From Methylobacterium gregans (GTDB taxonomy: Bacteria > Pseudomonadota > Alphaproteobacteria > Rhizobiales > Beijerinckiaceae): a DNA stretch of 64,000 bases. Under the pieces are notes generated by a model. That model ran no database searches. It was not told the origin of the DNA and saw nothing but the letters and a program-made list of their open reading frames with translations. Below, in pieces: positions 53,462 through 62,234 of this stretch (position 1 is the first letter of the stretch; every line of letters starts with the position of its first letter). The position numbers were made by a program, and so were the translations under genes. The stretch spans positions 1-64,000 of the forward strand of contig NZ_BPQM01000012.1 of NCBI RefSeq assembly GCF_022179245.1, given 5' to 3'.

Positions 53462-54358
53462 ATGCCGCCCATGCCGCGCCGCTTCGCCACCCTCGACGTG
53501 TTCACCGAGACGCCGCTCGCGGGCAACCCGCTCGCCGTGGTGCTCGACGCGGAGGGGCTCGACACGGCGGCGATGCAGGCGATCGCCCGCGAGTTCAACC
53601 TGTCGGAGACGGTCTTCGTCTCACCCCCCGCCGAGCCTCGCCACCGGGCGCGGCTGCGCATCTTCACGCCGGCGCGGGAACTCCCCTTCGCCGGGCATCC
53701 GACGGTCGGCACCGCCGTGCTGCTGGCCCTGCGGGACGCCAGGGCCGAGGTCGCCGACGCGGTCGCCTTCGGCCTGGAGGAGGCGATCGGCGTGGTGCCC
53801 TGCGTGGTCGAGGCGGGCGCCGGGCGGGGGCGGGCGCGCTTCAAGCTGCCGGTCCTGCCGACCTATCTGGGCGAGCCGGAGGAGGCCGAAGCCCTCGGAG
53901 CCTCGCTCGGCCTCGCCGCCAACGAGATCGGCTTCGGCCGGCACCGACCGAGCCGGCACGGCGCGGGGCCGAGCTTCACCTTCCTGCCCGTCGGCTCGGT
54001 GGAGCGGCTCGACGCGCTCAGCCCCCTCGGCGTCCCGGCCGGGTTCGCGGAGGGGCTCTACGTCTACGCACCGGACCCCGAGGGCCTGGGCCGGCGCTAC
54101 CGCGCCCGCATGTTCGCCCCGCGGCTCGGCATGCCGGAGGACCCGGCCACCGGCTCGGCCGCCGCGGCCTTCGCGGGCGTGCTGATGCAGTTCGAGACGC
54201 TGGGCGACGGCACGCACGACGTGGCGATCCGGCAGGGCGAGGCGATGGGCCGCCCGAGCGCGATCGACCTGCAGGTGGTGGTCGAGGCCGACGGCCTGCG
54301 CTCCGTAGAGATCGGCGGCGGCGCCGTGCTCGTCTCGGAGGGCACGCTGCATGTCTGA
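53462..54358 (+). CDS. PhzF-family isomerase/epimerase
   Basis: This 298-residue protein has the diaminopimelate-epimerase-like double hot-dog fold of the PhzF family: FATLDVFTETPLAGNPLAVVLDA, EFNLSETVFVSPP with the catalytic-site Glu, RIFTPARELPFAGHPTVGTA, and PEDPATGSAAAAFAG. No phenazine genes are near, so it is one of the many PhzF-like isomerases of unknown substrate. Starts at 53462 or 53471 are possible. It overlaps the Nudix gene by 8 bp, so the two are co-translated. Confidence 0.88.
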   Translation: MPPMPRRFATLDVFTETPLAGNPLAVVLDAEGLDTAAMQAIAREFNLSETVFVSPPAEPRHRARLRIFTPARELPFAGHPTVGTAVLLALRDARAEVADAVAFGLEEAIGVVPCVVEAGAGRGRARFKLPVLPTYLGEPEEAEALGASLGLAANEIGFGRHRPSRHGAGPSFTFLPVGSVERLDALSPLGVPAGFAEGLYVYAPDPEGLGRRYRARMFAPRLGMPEDPATGSAAAAFAGVLMQFETLGDGTHDVAIRQGEAMGRPSAIDLQVVVEADGLRSVEIGGGAVLVSEGTLHV

Positions 54359-55106
54359 GGGCCGCCCCTACGGCTTCGAGGTCGTGCGCCTCGCCCGTAT
54401 CGAGGCGCGCCTCGTCGCCTACGACTGGGCCTGGGCGCGGGACAACGCCGAGCGGATCGCCGAGAACTGGCGCCGCCGCCTCGCCCTGCAGCCCGGCCTG
54501 TTCGACGGTCCCGTGCTGCTCTCCTGCCTGTGCGCGATCGCGGACGGCACCTGCCGGATCGACTTCTTCGAGACAAGCTACGCGGCCTTCATCGCCTACC
54601 GCGACGGCGGCTCGCCGGACGGGCACGTCGCCAACGCCTTCGCGGCCGTGGTGCCCTGGAGCGCGGACGGCGCCGTGCTGCTCGGGCAGATGGGCGCGCA
54701 CACCGCCAATGCCGGGCAGATCTACTTTCCCTGCGGCACGCCGGACCGGGACGACGTGCGCGGCGCGGTCGTCGATCTCGCGGGCAGCGCCGTGCGGGAA
54801 TTGCGCGAGGAGACCGGCCTCGCCCTGCCGGGCGGGATCGCGGACGCCATGGCCGGCGCGTGGGCGCTGCTGCGGGGCGACGGGCAGCTCGCCTTCCTGT
54901 ACCCCGCGCGCTTTCCCGAGACGGCCGAGGCCCTCGCCGCCCGGATGGAGCGGCACCGGTTGGCCGAGTCCGAGCCCGAACTGGAGCGCGTCGTCACGGT
55001 GCGGGGCGCCCACGAGATCGACGCCGCCCGGATGCCCCCCTTCGTGCGGGCCTATCTGGCAAGCGCCTTCGAGGCGGACGCCGCGGAGGCGGACGTGACG
55101 CCCTGA
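54351..55106 (+). CDS. Nudix hydrolase-like protein
   Basis: This 251-residue protein has a Nudix-type core in its middle: VANAFAAVVPWSADG, IYFPCGTPDRDD, and the helix AVRELREETGL, which matches REUxEExGU. The upstream Glu of the Nudix box is replaced by Asp in the VVDLAG segment. It therefore probably hydrolyses a nucleoside-diphosphate compound, though activity is not certain. The N-terminal ~90 residues are an extra domain with EVVRLARIEARLVAYDWAW. It overlaps the PhzF gene, and the two may act on related metabolites. Confidence 0.78.
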   Translation: MSEGRPYGFEVVRLARIEARLVAYDWAWARDNAERIAENWRRRLALQPGLFDGPVLLSCLCAIADGTCRIDFFETSYAAFIAYRDGGSPDGHVANAFAAVVPWSADGAVLLGQMGAHTANAGQIYFPCGTPDRDDVRGAVVDLAGSAVRELREETGLALPGGIADAMAGAWALLRGDGQLAFLYPARFPETAEALAARMERHRLAESEPELERVVTVRGAHEIDAARMPPFVRAYLASAFEADAAEADVTP

Positions 55107-55207
55107 GCCGGCCGTCGCGCGCCCGGCCTTGTCCTCGGGCCCGCGCGGCGACAGGTTGCCCACCGGAGAGGCGCGCCGGTCCGGCCCGCGCGAGACCCGG
55201 AGATCCC

Positions 55208-56005
55208 ATGTCGTCCACTGCCTCGCTCAGCGCGAAGACCGCTCTCGTCACCGGCTCGACCAGCGGGATCGGCCTCGCGATCGCCCGCGGCTTCGCGCGC
55301 GAGGGCGCGAACGTCGTGATCAACGGATTCGGCAAGCCGGAGGAGATCGAGGCCGCCCGCGCCGGCATCGAATCCGCGTTCGGCGTCCGGGCGCACTATT
55401 CCGACGCCGACATGACGAAGCCCGACCAGATCGCCGCGATGGTGCGCGACGCCGAGGAGCGCTTCGGCTCGGTCGACGTGCTCGTGAACAATGCGGGCAT
55501 CCAGCACGTCTCGGCGATCGAGGAGTTCCCGGGCGAGAAGTGGGAACAGATCATCGCGATCAATCTCTCGTCGGCCTTCTACGCCATGCAGGCCGCGATC
55601 CCCGGCATGAAGCGGCGGGAATGGGGCCGCATCATCAACACGGCCTCGGCGCACTCGCTCGTCGCCTCGCCCTACAAGTCGGCCTACGTCGCGGCCAAGC
55701 ACGGCATTGCGGGGCTGACCAAGACTGCAGCGCTCGAACTCGCGGCCCACAAGGTCACGGTGAACTGCATCTCGCCGGGCTATGTCTGGACGCCGCTCGT
55801 CGAATCCCAGATCCCCGACACGATGAAGGCCCGCGGGCTGACGAAGGAGCAGGTGATCGACGACGTGCTCCTGAAGGCGCAGCCGACGAAGGAGTTCGTC
55901 ACGGTCGATCAGGTCGCCGCGCTCGCGGTGTTCCTGTGCTCGGACGGGGCGAGCCAGATTACGGGTGCGAACCTGACGATGGATGGGGGGTGGACCGCGC
56001 AGTAG
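55208..56005 (+). CDS. bdhA: 3-hydroxybutyrate dehydrogenase
   Basis: This 265-residue short-chain dehydrogenase interconverts (R)-3-hydroxybutyrate and acetoacetate, the step after poly-hydroxybutyrate depolymerisation. Motifs are TGSTSGIGLAIARGFA, NNAGIQHVSAIEEFP, ASAHSLVASPYKSAYVAAKHG (catalytic Ser, Tyr-x3-Lys) and the family-typical CISPGYVWTPLVESQI. The C-terminus GANLTMDGGWTAQ is complete. GGAG precedes the ATG. It has no operon partner here. Confidence 0.94.
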   Translation: MSSTASLSAKTALVTGSTSGIGLAIARGFAREGANVVINGFGKPEEIEAARAGIESAFGVRAHYSDADMTKPDQIAAMVRDAEERFGSVDVLVNNAGIQHVSAIEEFPGEKWEQIIAINLSSAFYAMQAAIPGMKRREWGRIINTASAHSLVASPYKSAYVAAKHGIAGLTKTAALELAAHKVTVNCISPGYVWTPLVESQIPDTMKARGLTKEQVIDDVLLKAQPTKEFVTVDQVAALAVFLCSDGASQITGANLTMDGGWTAQ

Positions 56006-56146
56006 CGCGTCGAAACGCGTTCGCCCTTCCCCCTCCGCGGGGGACGGTGGCCCGCGGAGCGGGTCGGGAGAGGGGAGACGGGCTGCCGAAGGGTGCTCGG
56101 CCTGCATGAAGGCTCCGCCTACGCCTGCACCGTCACTCCGCTCGGC

Positions 56147-56173
56147 ACCCTCCCCCCGCGGAGGGGGGAGGGT
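56147..56173. repeat. GC-rich intergenic hairpin
   Basis: ACCCTCCCCCC and GGGGGGAGGGT form a perfect 11-bp stem with a 5-nt loop, between convergent bdhA and the CsbD-like gene. A related, less regular C/G-rich segment lies at 56028-56075. It is of the same type as at 43069 and 47885. Confidence 0.55.
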
Positions 56174-56183
56174 GGATCTCGGC

Positions 56184-56528
56184 TCAGCGGCGGCCGTGGA
56201 GCAGCAGCGCGAGGCCGTAGCCCACGGCGCCCGCCAGCACGAGGGCGATCAGCGGGTTCTCCTCGACGCGCGCGCCTACGGCCTCGCGGCCGTCGCGAAG
56301 ATACGAGCCGCTGCGGTCGTAGGCCTCGCGGGCGTAGCTGCCGGCGTTGTCGGCCACGTCCCGGACGGTGTCCTTGGCCTGGCCGTAGAGGTTCTGCGCG
56401 GTGCCCTGGGCCTCGCGGTAGCGGCCCTCGACCGAGTCCCGGTTCGAGCCGACGAAGTCGCCGGCCGCACCCTGCGCGCGGCCCGCGAACTCCTTCGCAC
56501 CGCCGACGATCCGATCCGTGTCAACCAT
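56184..56528 (-). CDS. CsbD/DUF883-like stress protein with C-terminal membrane helix
   Basis: This 114-residue protein has an amphipathic CsbD-like first part (IVGGAKEFAGRAQGAAGDF, EGRYREAQGTAQNLYGQAKD) and a C-terminal DUF883-type glycine-zipper membrane anchor (ENPLIALVLAGAVGYGLALLLHGRR). Such proteins are general-stress products often tied to the inner membrane or ribosomes (ElaB-like). GGGAGA precedes the ATG at 56528. A general-stress promoter is plausible, but I cannot point to one. Confidence 0.82.
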   Translation of the reverse strand: MVDTDRIVGGAKEFAGRAQGAAGDFVGSNRDSVEGRYREAQGTAQNLYGQAKDTVRDVADNAGSYAREAYDRSGSYLRDGREAVGARVEENPLIALVLAGAVGYGLALLLHGRR

Positions 56529-56642
56529 GGTGGTCTCTCCCATTCGGTTGCGGGGCGCCGCTTGAGTCAGGGGAGACCCGGGCGCCGTCCGTCGAGCACT
56601 GAACGTGCGAGATGCGGATTCGCCCCGTCCGGCCGTGACTTT

Positions 56643-57260
56643 TCACACGCCCGCCCTCGCGGGGCGGGCGCGCCGCGCGAGGAGCCGCGCGATGTCGGCG
56701 AGGGCCGCGGCCTGCCGCGGCAGCGCCGCGGCACCGACGCCCGGGCGCCGCGGCCTGCGGGTGCGCGGGACCGGCGGGATGTGGACGAACAGCGCGGGCA
56801 GGCCGGTGCCGAGCGCCGCGAAGTAGCTCGCGTTGCAGAGGTAGCGGCCGGCATCGTTCGAGAGCCGGGCGTCGAGGCCGTGCCGGCGCAGGCCGGCGAG
56901 TGCCTGGGCGGTGGCCGCCCCGTTCCGTCCGGCCGGCGCGGCGGGGTCGAGCAGGGCCCGGCCGGCGGCCCGCCCGGAGGCGTCCGGGTAGAGACGGCTC
57001 GCCCGGTTGCGGGCGCGGATCTCGACGCGGATCCGCCGGGCCCGCGTCGCCACGCCGAGCATCAGCACGGCGGGCGCTTCCGCCAGGGCGGGCAGCAGCG
57101 CGTCGGGGATCGCGCCGTAGGCCGTGCGCAGCACGAGGACCCGGGCCGCGCCGCCGGGCGCCCGGCGCAGACGCTGCCCGACCGCCCGCGCCAGCGCGGC
57201 GCTCGGGTTCTCCGGGCAGCCCGGAAAGGGACCGAAGCCGGTGACGAGGATCGGGCTCAC
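56643..57260 (-). CDS. Pyroglutamyl-peptidase I-like protein
   Basis: This 205-residue C15 cysteine-peptidase-like protein starts ILVTGFGPFPGCPENPSAALARAV, the family N-terminus. The nucleophile Cys is in SNDAGRYLCNASYFAAL at about residue 143, and the His is in ALFVHIPPVP. The acidic residue of the triad may be the Glu in IRVEIRARN. The start is GTG 57260, and its first base overlaps the meaB stop (GTGA), so translation is coupled. The C-terminus is Arg/Ala-rich and a little shorter than the family. The enzyme removes N-terminal pyroglutamate; its link to meaB is unexplained. Confidence 0.85.
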   Translation of the reverse strand: MSPILVTGFGPFPGCPENPSAALARAVGQRLRRAPGGAARVLVLRTAYGAIPDALLPALAEAPAVLMLGVATRARRIRVEIRARNRASRLYPDASGRAAGRALLDPAAPAGRNGAATAQALAGLRRHGLDARLSNDAGRYLCNASYFAALGTGLPALFVHIPPVPRTRRPRRPGVGAAALPRQAAALADIARLLARRARPARAGV

Positions 57261-58246
57261 AGCCCGATCAGCTCGGCGATCCGCGCGGCGCCCGCCGCCG
57301 GGGAGTGCTCGCCGCGGGAGACCGCCGCCTCGGCCTCGGCCGTCTGGTGGCGCACCTCGGCGGTGCCGACGAGGCGCTGGTGCAGGCGCTCGTGCACCAG
57401 GGCCCACATCCACTTCACGTCCTGCTCGCGGCGCTTCTTCGCGATCTCGCCCGTCGCGGTGAGGCGCTCGCGATGGTCGACCACCTTCTCCCAGAGCGCG
57501 TCGAGCCGCAGGTTGTGGAAGCCGGAGATCGTCACTACCGGCGGCGTCCAGGTCGCGGAGGCCGGCGTCAGGATGTGGAGCGCCGCCCGGTACTCGGAGG
57601 CCGCAGCGTTCGCCCGGCGCTCGGCCTCGCCCGCGTCCGCCTTGTTGACCGCGATCATGTCGGCGAGTTCGAGGATGCCCTTCTTGATGCCCTGCAGCTC
57701 GTCGCCCGCGCCGGGCAGCATCAGCACGAGGAAGAAGTCGGTGAGGTCGGCCACCGCCGTCTCCGACTGGCCGACGCCGACCGTCTCGACCAGGATCACG
57801 TCGAAGCCCGCCGCCTCGCAGAGCAGCATGGTCTCGCGGGTCTTGGCCGCGACGCCCCCGAGCGTGCCGGAGGAGGGCGAGGGCCGGATGAAGGCGTTCG
57901 GGTCGAGCGCGAGCCGGGCCATGCGGGTCTTGTCGCCGAGGATCGAGCCGCCGGTGCGTGTCGAGGACGGATCGACCGCCAGCACCGCCACCTTGTGGCC
58001 GGCTGCCGTGAGGTTGGAGCCGAGCGCGTCGATCGTGGTCGATTTGCCGACGCCCGGCACCCCCGTGATGCCGACCCGGATCGCCCGGCCGGTCTGCGGC
58101 AGCACGGCGTCGATCAGGTCGCGCGCCGCCGCCCGGTGGTCGGCCCGCTTCGATTCCGCGAGCGTGATCGCGCGCGCGAGCGCCGCGCGCTCGCCGGCGA
58201 GCAGCCGGTCTCGGAGGGCGTCGAGGTCGAGGGCGGGAGCGGCCAT
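57257..58246 (-). CDS. meaB: Methylmalonyl-CoA mutase G-protein chaperone MeaB
   Basis: This 329-residue G3E GTPase protects and reloads methylmalonyl-CoA mutase with adenosylcobalamin. The P-loop is GVPGVGKSTTIDAL at about residue 60, followed by VDPSSTRTGGSILGDKTRM, SGTLGGVAAKTRE, the Switch/Walker B ETVGVGQSE, and the base-recognising VNKAD. The length equals the well-studied Methylobacterium extorquens protein, where it supports the ethylmalonyl-CoA pathway of C1 growth. I chose ATG 58246 with AAGGA upstream. It is followed by the pyroglutamyl-peptidase gene. Confidence 0.95.
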   Translation of the reverse strand: MAAPALDLDALRDRLLAGERAALARAITLAESKRADHRAAARDLIDAVLPQTGRAIRVGITGVPGVGKSTTIDALGSNLTAAGHKVAVLAVDPSSTRTGGSILGDKTRMARLALDPNAFIRPSPSSGTLGGVAAKTRETMLLCEAAGFDVILVETVGVGQSETAVADLTDFFLVLMLPGAGDELQGIKKGILELADMIAVNKADAGEAERRANAAASEYRAALHILTPASATWTPPVVTISGFHNLRLDALWEKVVDHRERLTATGEIAKKRREQDVKWMWALVHERLHQRLVGTAEVRHQTAEAEAAVSRGEHSPAAGAARIAELIGL

Positions 58247-58436
58247 GGTTCCTTCATGACCGGAGCGACGGCGTTCGTCGAGGGTCGTCGTCGGTCCGCC
58301 TGTGCCCCTCGCACCACAGGCCGCCTCCTGCCCGCAATTCACACGCGGCACGGCCACGCTTGTGCCGCGCCATGGTCACGATCCTCGGCCAGAGGCTAGA
58401 GGGTCGGCGGAGGCCCCCGAGCCTCCAGCGTCACGG

Positions 58437-59486
58437 ATGCGACCCTGGATCATGCTGCGCCAGCCCCTCACCCGACGCTCCCTCGTCCGCCTCGGTGGGC
58501 TCATGGGCGTCGCCGCGCTTAGCCCCGCGCTGGGCGGCTGCATCACGGACGGGCTCACCACCGGCACCGCGATCCCCGAGAAGCAGTCCGCCCTCGACGT
58601 GATGCCGGTTCTGCTGGTGGCGACCACCCGCAAACCCGTCGCGAACGGGCCGCGCGCACCCTATTTCGGCTCCGAGCGCGGCAAGGGCCTGAGCTTCGCC
58701 GAGGTGCGGCTCTCGCCTCCCGACCGCTCGCTGATCGGCAAGGTCTCGTCCGTCGTCACGGGCGACTGGACCATCGGCGAGGTGCCGAAGATCGAGTCCG
58801 GCGCGGGCGCAGCCGACGCCTTCGCGCAGGCGGCGCTCGGGCGCGACGTGCTGATCTACGTCCACGGCTACCGCGAATCCTTCGAATCGGCCGCGATCAG
58901 TGCGGCGCGGCTCTCGGACGGCATCCGCTTCCGCGGCGTCTCGGGCCTGTTTACCTGGCCGTCGGCGGCGGCGACCTTCGACTACGGCTACGACCGCGAG
59001 AGCGCGCTCTACTCGCGCGACGCCTTCGAGGACTTGCTGAAGACGCTGGCCTCCTCGCCGAGCGGCGGCCGCATCCACATCGTGGCCCACTCGATGGGCA
59101 CGCTGCTGACGCTGGAGACCCTGCGCATGCTGCGCGCGGAGGCGGGCGAGGCCGCGATGGCGCGCATCGGCGCCGTGGTGCTCGCCGCGCCCGACATCGA
59201 CTTCGACCTCTTCGCCAACGGCGTGCGGCGGCTCGGGCCCGACGTGCACAAGATCACGGTGATCTCCTCCACCAACGACCGGGCGCTCGAACTGTCGAGC
59301 ACCATCGCGGGCGGCGTCGTGCGGGCCGGCGCGGCAGACCGCGCCCGGCTGGAGGAGCTCGGCGTGCGGGTGGCGGATGCCTCCGATTACGGCGGCGGCC
59401 TGATCAACCACGACCTGTTCCTGTCGAACCCGGAAGTGCAGGGCGTGGTCAAGCGCTCCATCGCGCGGGCGGGCGGCGGGGTCTGA
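58437..59486 (+). CDS. Alpha/beta-hydrolase lipoprotein (DUF900 type)
   Basis: This 349-residue protein has an N-terminal signal with twin Arg and a lipobox (LTRRSLVRLGGLMGVAALSPALGGC), so it is probably a lipid-anchored envelope protein. The mature part is a DUF900-type alpha/beta hydrolase: RDVLIYVHGYRESFESAA, the nucleophile Ser in IVAHSMGTLLTLE, LAAPDIDFD and a late His in INHDLFLSN. The substrate is unknown; an esterase or lipase-like activity is likely. ATG 58452 is an alternative start. Confidence 0.87.
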   Translation: MRPWIMLRQPLTRRSLVRLGGLMGVAALSPALGGCITDGLTTGTAIPEKQSALDVMPVLLVATTRKPVANGPRAPYFGSERGKGLSFAEVRLSPPDRSLIGKVSSVVTGDWTIGEVPKIESGAGAADAFAQAALGRDVLIYVHGYRESFESAAISAARLSDGIRFRGVSGLFTWPSAAATFDYGYDRESALYSRDAFEDLLKTLASSPSGGRIHIVAHSMGTLLTLETLRMLRAEAGEAAMARIGAVVLAAPDIDFDLFANGVRRLGPDVHKITVISSTNDRALELSSTIAGGVVRAGAADRARLEELGVRVADASDYGGGLINHDLFLSNPEVQGVVKRSIARAGGGV

Positions 59487-59641
59487 CGGTGGCGTCCGAT
59501 CGCCGCGCGCCCGTACCGGACGGGATAGGGCCGCCGCACGGGCTTGGCGCGCGGGGCGCGCCCGCCTACTGAGGCGGCGCGGCGGGAGCGTCAAGAATCG
59601 CGAAGCGCCCCCGCGACGCACCTGACAGAAGGATGCCGGCC

Positions 59642-59992
59642 ATGTTCACCCTCGAGATCGACGGCACCGCCGTGGCGGTGATCAACGGAGACGAGGAGAC
59701 CGCGCGCGACCTCTTCACCTGCGACGGCTTCAAGTCCGACATCCGCGAGCTGACCAGCGCCGGCAAGCCGCTCTGGAACGGCACCTCGGAGCTGAAGGTC
59801 CGCCCAGCCACCGAGGACGAGATCGAGATGTTCGAGGACGCGCTGGCCGAGGACGACGGCTCGGGCGATTTCGAGCCGGTCGAGGCCCATGCCGATTCCG
59901 AGGAGGACGAGGACGAGGCCGACATCGTCTTCCTGGTCGATATCGACGAGGAGGACGAGGAGGACGAGGACGGGCAGAAGCTCGACGCCTGA
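59642..59992 (+). CDS. Small acidic protein, 116 aa
   Basis: I do not recognise a named family. The N-terminal 65 residues look folded (MFTLEIDGTAVAVINGDEET, FTCDGFKSDIRELTSAGKPLW). The C-terminal half is extremely acidic (EEDEDEADIVFLVDIDEEDE). ATG 59642 is chosen because AGAAGG is at the right distance; ATG 59633 is too close to it. It is probably cytoplasmic. Acidic tails of this kind can mimic DNA or bind basic proteins; that is inference. Confidence 0.7.
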   Translation: MFTLEIDGTAVAVINGDEETARDLFTCDGFKSDIRELTSAGKPLWNGTSELKVRPATEDEIEMFEDALAEDDGSGDFEPVEAHADSEEDEDEADIVFLVDIDEEDEEDEDGQKLDA

Positions 59993-60076
59993 CGGTCCCG
60001 CCGGCCCGGGTTCGGCCGTGAACCCGGGCGGCCTTCCGGCCGTTGCCGCTCCGTGTTTTCAACGGAGTTCTCGCCC

Positions 60077-60589
60077 ATGGCCGACAGCAAACGGATCGTC
60101 GACGCACTCGTGCGCGCCCGCCGCGGCGGCTTGGCCGCCGGGGCCGCGCTCGGCGGCCTCGCCCTCGTCGGCAGCATCGCCTGGCACGCCCTGCGGGGGG
60201 CCACCGCCCCGGAGACGGCGATACCGGATTTCCGGGACGTCGCCGAGGACGAGGCGCGGCTGATGCTGCGCGCGATGGTGGCCGCAACCCTCGCCGACGG
60301 CGTGATCGACGCGGGCGAGCGGCAGCGCCTGGATACGGCGGTCGCGGAGGCCGGTATCGACCGGGACGGGCGCGCCTGGCTCGACCGCGAGCTGGAGAAT
60401 CCCGCCGACATCGACGAGATCGCCGACGCCGTCAACGCCCCCGAGGCCGCCGCCCGGATCTACGCCGCCGCGCGCCTCGCGATCGACCTCGACACGGTAC
60501 AGGAGCGGCAGTTCCTGAAGATGCTGGGCGAGGCGCTCGACGTGCCCCCTGAGGCGGCCGCGCGCATCGAGCGGGAATTGGCGGGCTGA
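60077..60589 (+). CDS. TerB/DUF533-like protein
   Basis: This 170-residue protein has a short hydrophobic segment (GGLAAGAALGGLALVGSIAWHAL) and a C-terminal helical TerB-like domain (DEARLMLRAMVAATLADGVIDAGERQRLDTAV, LKMLGEALDVPPEAAARIERELAG). DUF533 proteins of this layout are inner-membrane associated and of unknown function. GGAG precedes the ATG at 60077. It lies between the acidic protein and the convergent aminotransferase. Confidence 0.8.
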   Translation: MADSKRIVDALVRARRGGLAAGAALGGLALVGSIAWHALRGATAPETAIPDFRDVAEDEARLMLRAMVAATLADGVIDAGERQRLDTAVAEAGIDRDGRAWLDRELENPADIDEIADAVNAPEAAARIYAAARLAIDLDTVQERQFLKMLGEALDVPPEAAARIERELAG

Positions 60590-60623
60590 TCGACGCGGGT
60601 GCGGCGGAGGCGCGCGGGCCGGC

Positions 60624-61805
60624 TCAACCCGGCCTGCGCGCCTCCAGGAAGCCTCGCACCCGCTCCAGCGCCCGCCGGATGTTCTCCGCCGAGTTGGCGT
60701 AGGACAGGCGGATGTAGCCCTCGCCGTGCACGCCGAAATCCGGGCCGCCGATCGTCGCGACGCCGGCCTCCTCCAGGAGTGCCGAGGCCAGCGCCTTGGC
60801 CCGCCAGCCCGTGCCCGAGATGTTCGGGAAGGCGTAGAACGCGCCCTTCGGCGTGACGCAGCTCACCCCCGGCAGCTCGTTCAGCCCCGAGACCACGATC
60901 GCGCGCCGCCGGTCGAACTCGGCCAGCATCTCGGCCACGCAATTCTGCGGCCCGTCGAGCGCCGCGATGCCGGCATATTGCGTCGCCGCGTTCACGCAGG
61001 AATGCGAGTTGACCGCGAGCTTGCGCGCCGCGTCGTAGAGCGGCTGCGGCCAGACCGACCAGCCGAGGCGCCAGCCGGTCATCGCGTAGGTCTTCGAGGC
61101 GCCGTCGAGGTAGATCAGGCGGTCGCGGATCTCCGGATAGGCCAAGAGCGAGGTGTGCGTCTCCCCGTCATACGTCATCGTGCCGTAGATCTCGTCCGAC
61201 AGCACGGCGACGTTCGGGTGCGCGGCGAGCCCGGCCACCAGCGCGTCGATCTCCGCCTTGGGGGTCACGCCGCCCGTGGGGTTGGCGGGCGAGTTCAGGA
61301 TGAGGAGCCGCGTCCGGTCGGTCACGAGGTCGAGCACCTCGGCGGCCGAGAAGGCGAAACCGTTCCGTTCGCGGATCGGCACCGGCACGGGCGTGGCGCC
61401 GGTGAACTCGATCATCGAGCGGTAGATCGGAAAGCCCGGATCCGGATAGAGAATCTCGGCGCCCGGCTCCCCGAACATCAGGATTGCCATGAACATGGTG
61501 ACCTTGCCGCCCGGCACGATCAGCACGGAGTCGGGCGAGACCTCAACCCTGTGGCGGCGGTGGATGTCGCGGGCCACCGCCTCGCGCAGACCCGGGATGC
61601 CGACGGCCGGCGTGTAGCCGTGATGGCCGTCGCGCAGTGCCCGGATGCCCGCCTCCACGATGTGGGGCGGCGTCGGCATGTCGGGCTGGCCGATGCCGAG
61701 ATTGACGATGTCGCGCCCCTGCGCGGCGAGCGCGCCCGCACGGGCGAGGACCGAGAAGGCGTTCTCCTCCCCGATACGGCCGAAGGCCGGAACGATCTGG
61801 AGCAC
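60624..61805 (-). CDS. Class I/II PLP-dependent aminotransferase
   Basis: This 393-residue fold-type I enzyme has NLGIGQPDMPTPPHI, HGYTPAVGIPGLREAVA, ILYPDPGFPIY, NSPANPTGGV and LSDEIYGTMTYD. The PLP-binding Lys is in DGASKTYAMTGWRLGW at about residue 235, and IRLSYANSAENI is near the end. GTG 61805 is preceded by GGGAGGGCGCC, a convincing ribosome site, so I prefer it over upstream starts. It is related to aspartate/aromatic aminotransferases; the substrate is not determined. Confidence 0.93.
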   Translation of the reverse strand: MLQIVPAFGRIGEENAFSVLARAGALAAQGRDIVNLGIGQPDMPTPPHIVEAGIRALRDGHHGYTPAVGIPGLREAVARDIHRRHRVEVSPDSVLIVPGGKVTMFMAILMFGEPGAEILYPDPGFPIYRSMIEFTGATPVPVPIRERNGFAFSAAEVLDLVTDRTRLLILNSPANPTGGVTPKAEIDALVAGLAAHPNVAVLSDEIYGTMTYDGETHTSLLAYPEIRDRLIYLDGASKTYAMTGWRLGWSVWPQPLYDAARKLAVNSHSCVNAATQYAGIAALDGPQNCVAEMLAEFDRRRAIVVSGLNELPGVSCVTPKGAFYAFPNISGTGWRAKALASALLEEAGVATIGGPDFGVHGEGYIRLSYANSAENIRRALERVRGFLEARRPG

Positions 61806-61858
61806 GGCGCCCTCCCGCTTGCGTGGCGGCGCGGGGATCGCGCGCCGCGTGCTCTGTC

Positions 61859-62050
61859 TCAGGCCTTGGTGCGCTCGGCGAGGCGGCTCGCGCCGACGGA
61901 GAGCGCGACCGCGACGAGGCCGAGGATCACGAAGGTCTTGACGCTCGCCCAGACCAGGGCCGGCTCGATGCCGGTATCGGTGTAGAGCACGAGGCTGATC
62001 GCGGCGATCGGCAGGCTGATGAGGATGAAGAGCGGGACCAGCGGGTTCAT
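61859..62050 (-). CDS. Small membrane protein, 63 aa
   Basis: This 63-residue protein has two hydrophobic helices (LVPLFILISLPIAAISLVLY and TFVILGLVAVALSVGASRLA) and a short basic end, probably an inner-membrane hairpin. I do not recognise the family. ATG 62050 is the only sensible start. It lies 53 bp before the aminotransferase start on the same strand and may share its transcript. The gap to the kinase gene (62051-62234) shows nothing further. Confidence 0.68.
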   Translation of the reverse strand: MNPLVPLFILISLPIAAISLVLYTDTGIEPALVWASVKTFVILGLVAVALSVGASRLAERTKA

Positions 62051-62234
62051 GTCGGCACTCGCGTCGGGCGGAGAATGGAAACGGACGTCGGGCAAGGCCC
62101 CTACGCCGGAAGAGCGCCCGTGCATAGCACCGGCTTGGCCGCATGGGGAGAGCGTCTGCACAATGGTTCCTGCGGCTTCTCGGTTCTCGCGGCCGCCGCG
62201 ACCGTCCCGGCTGCGGGGCGGGAGCGGGGCGCCG

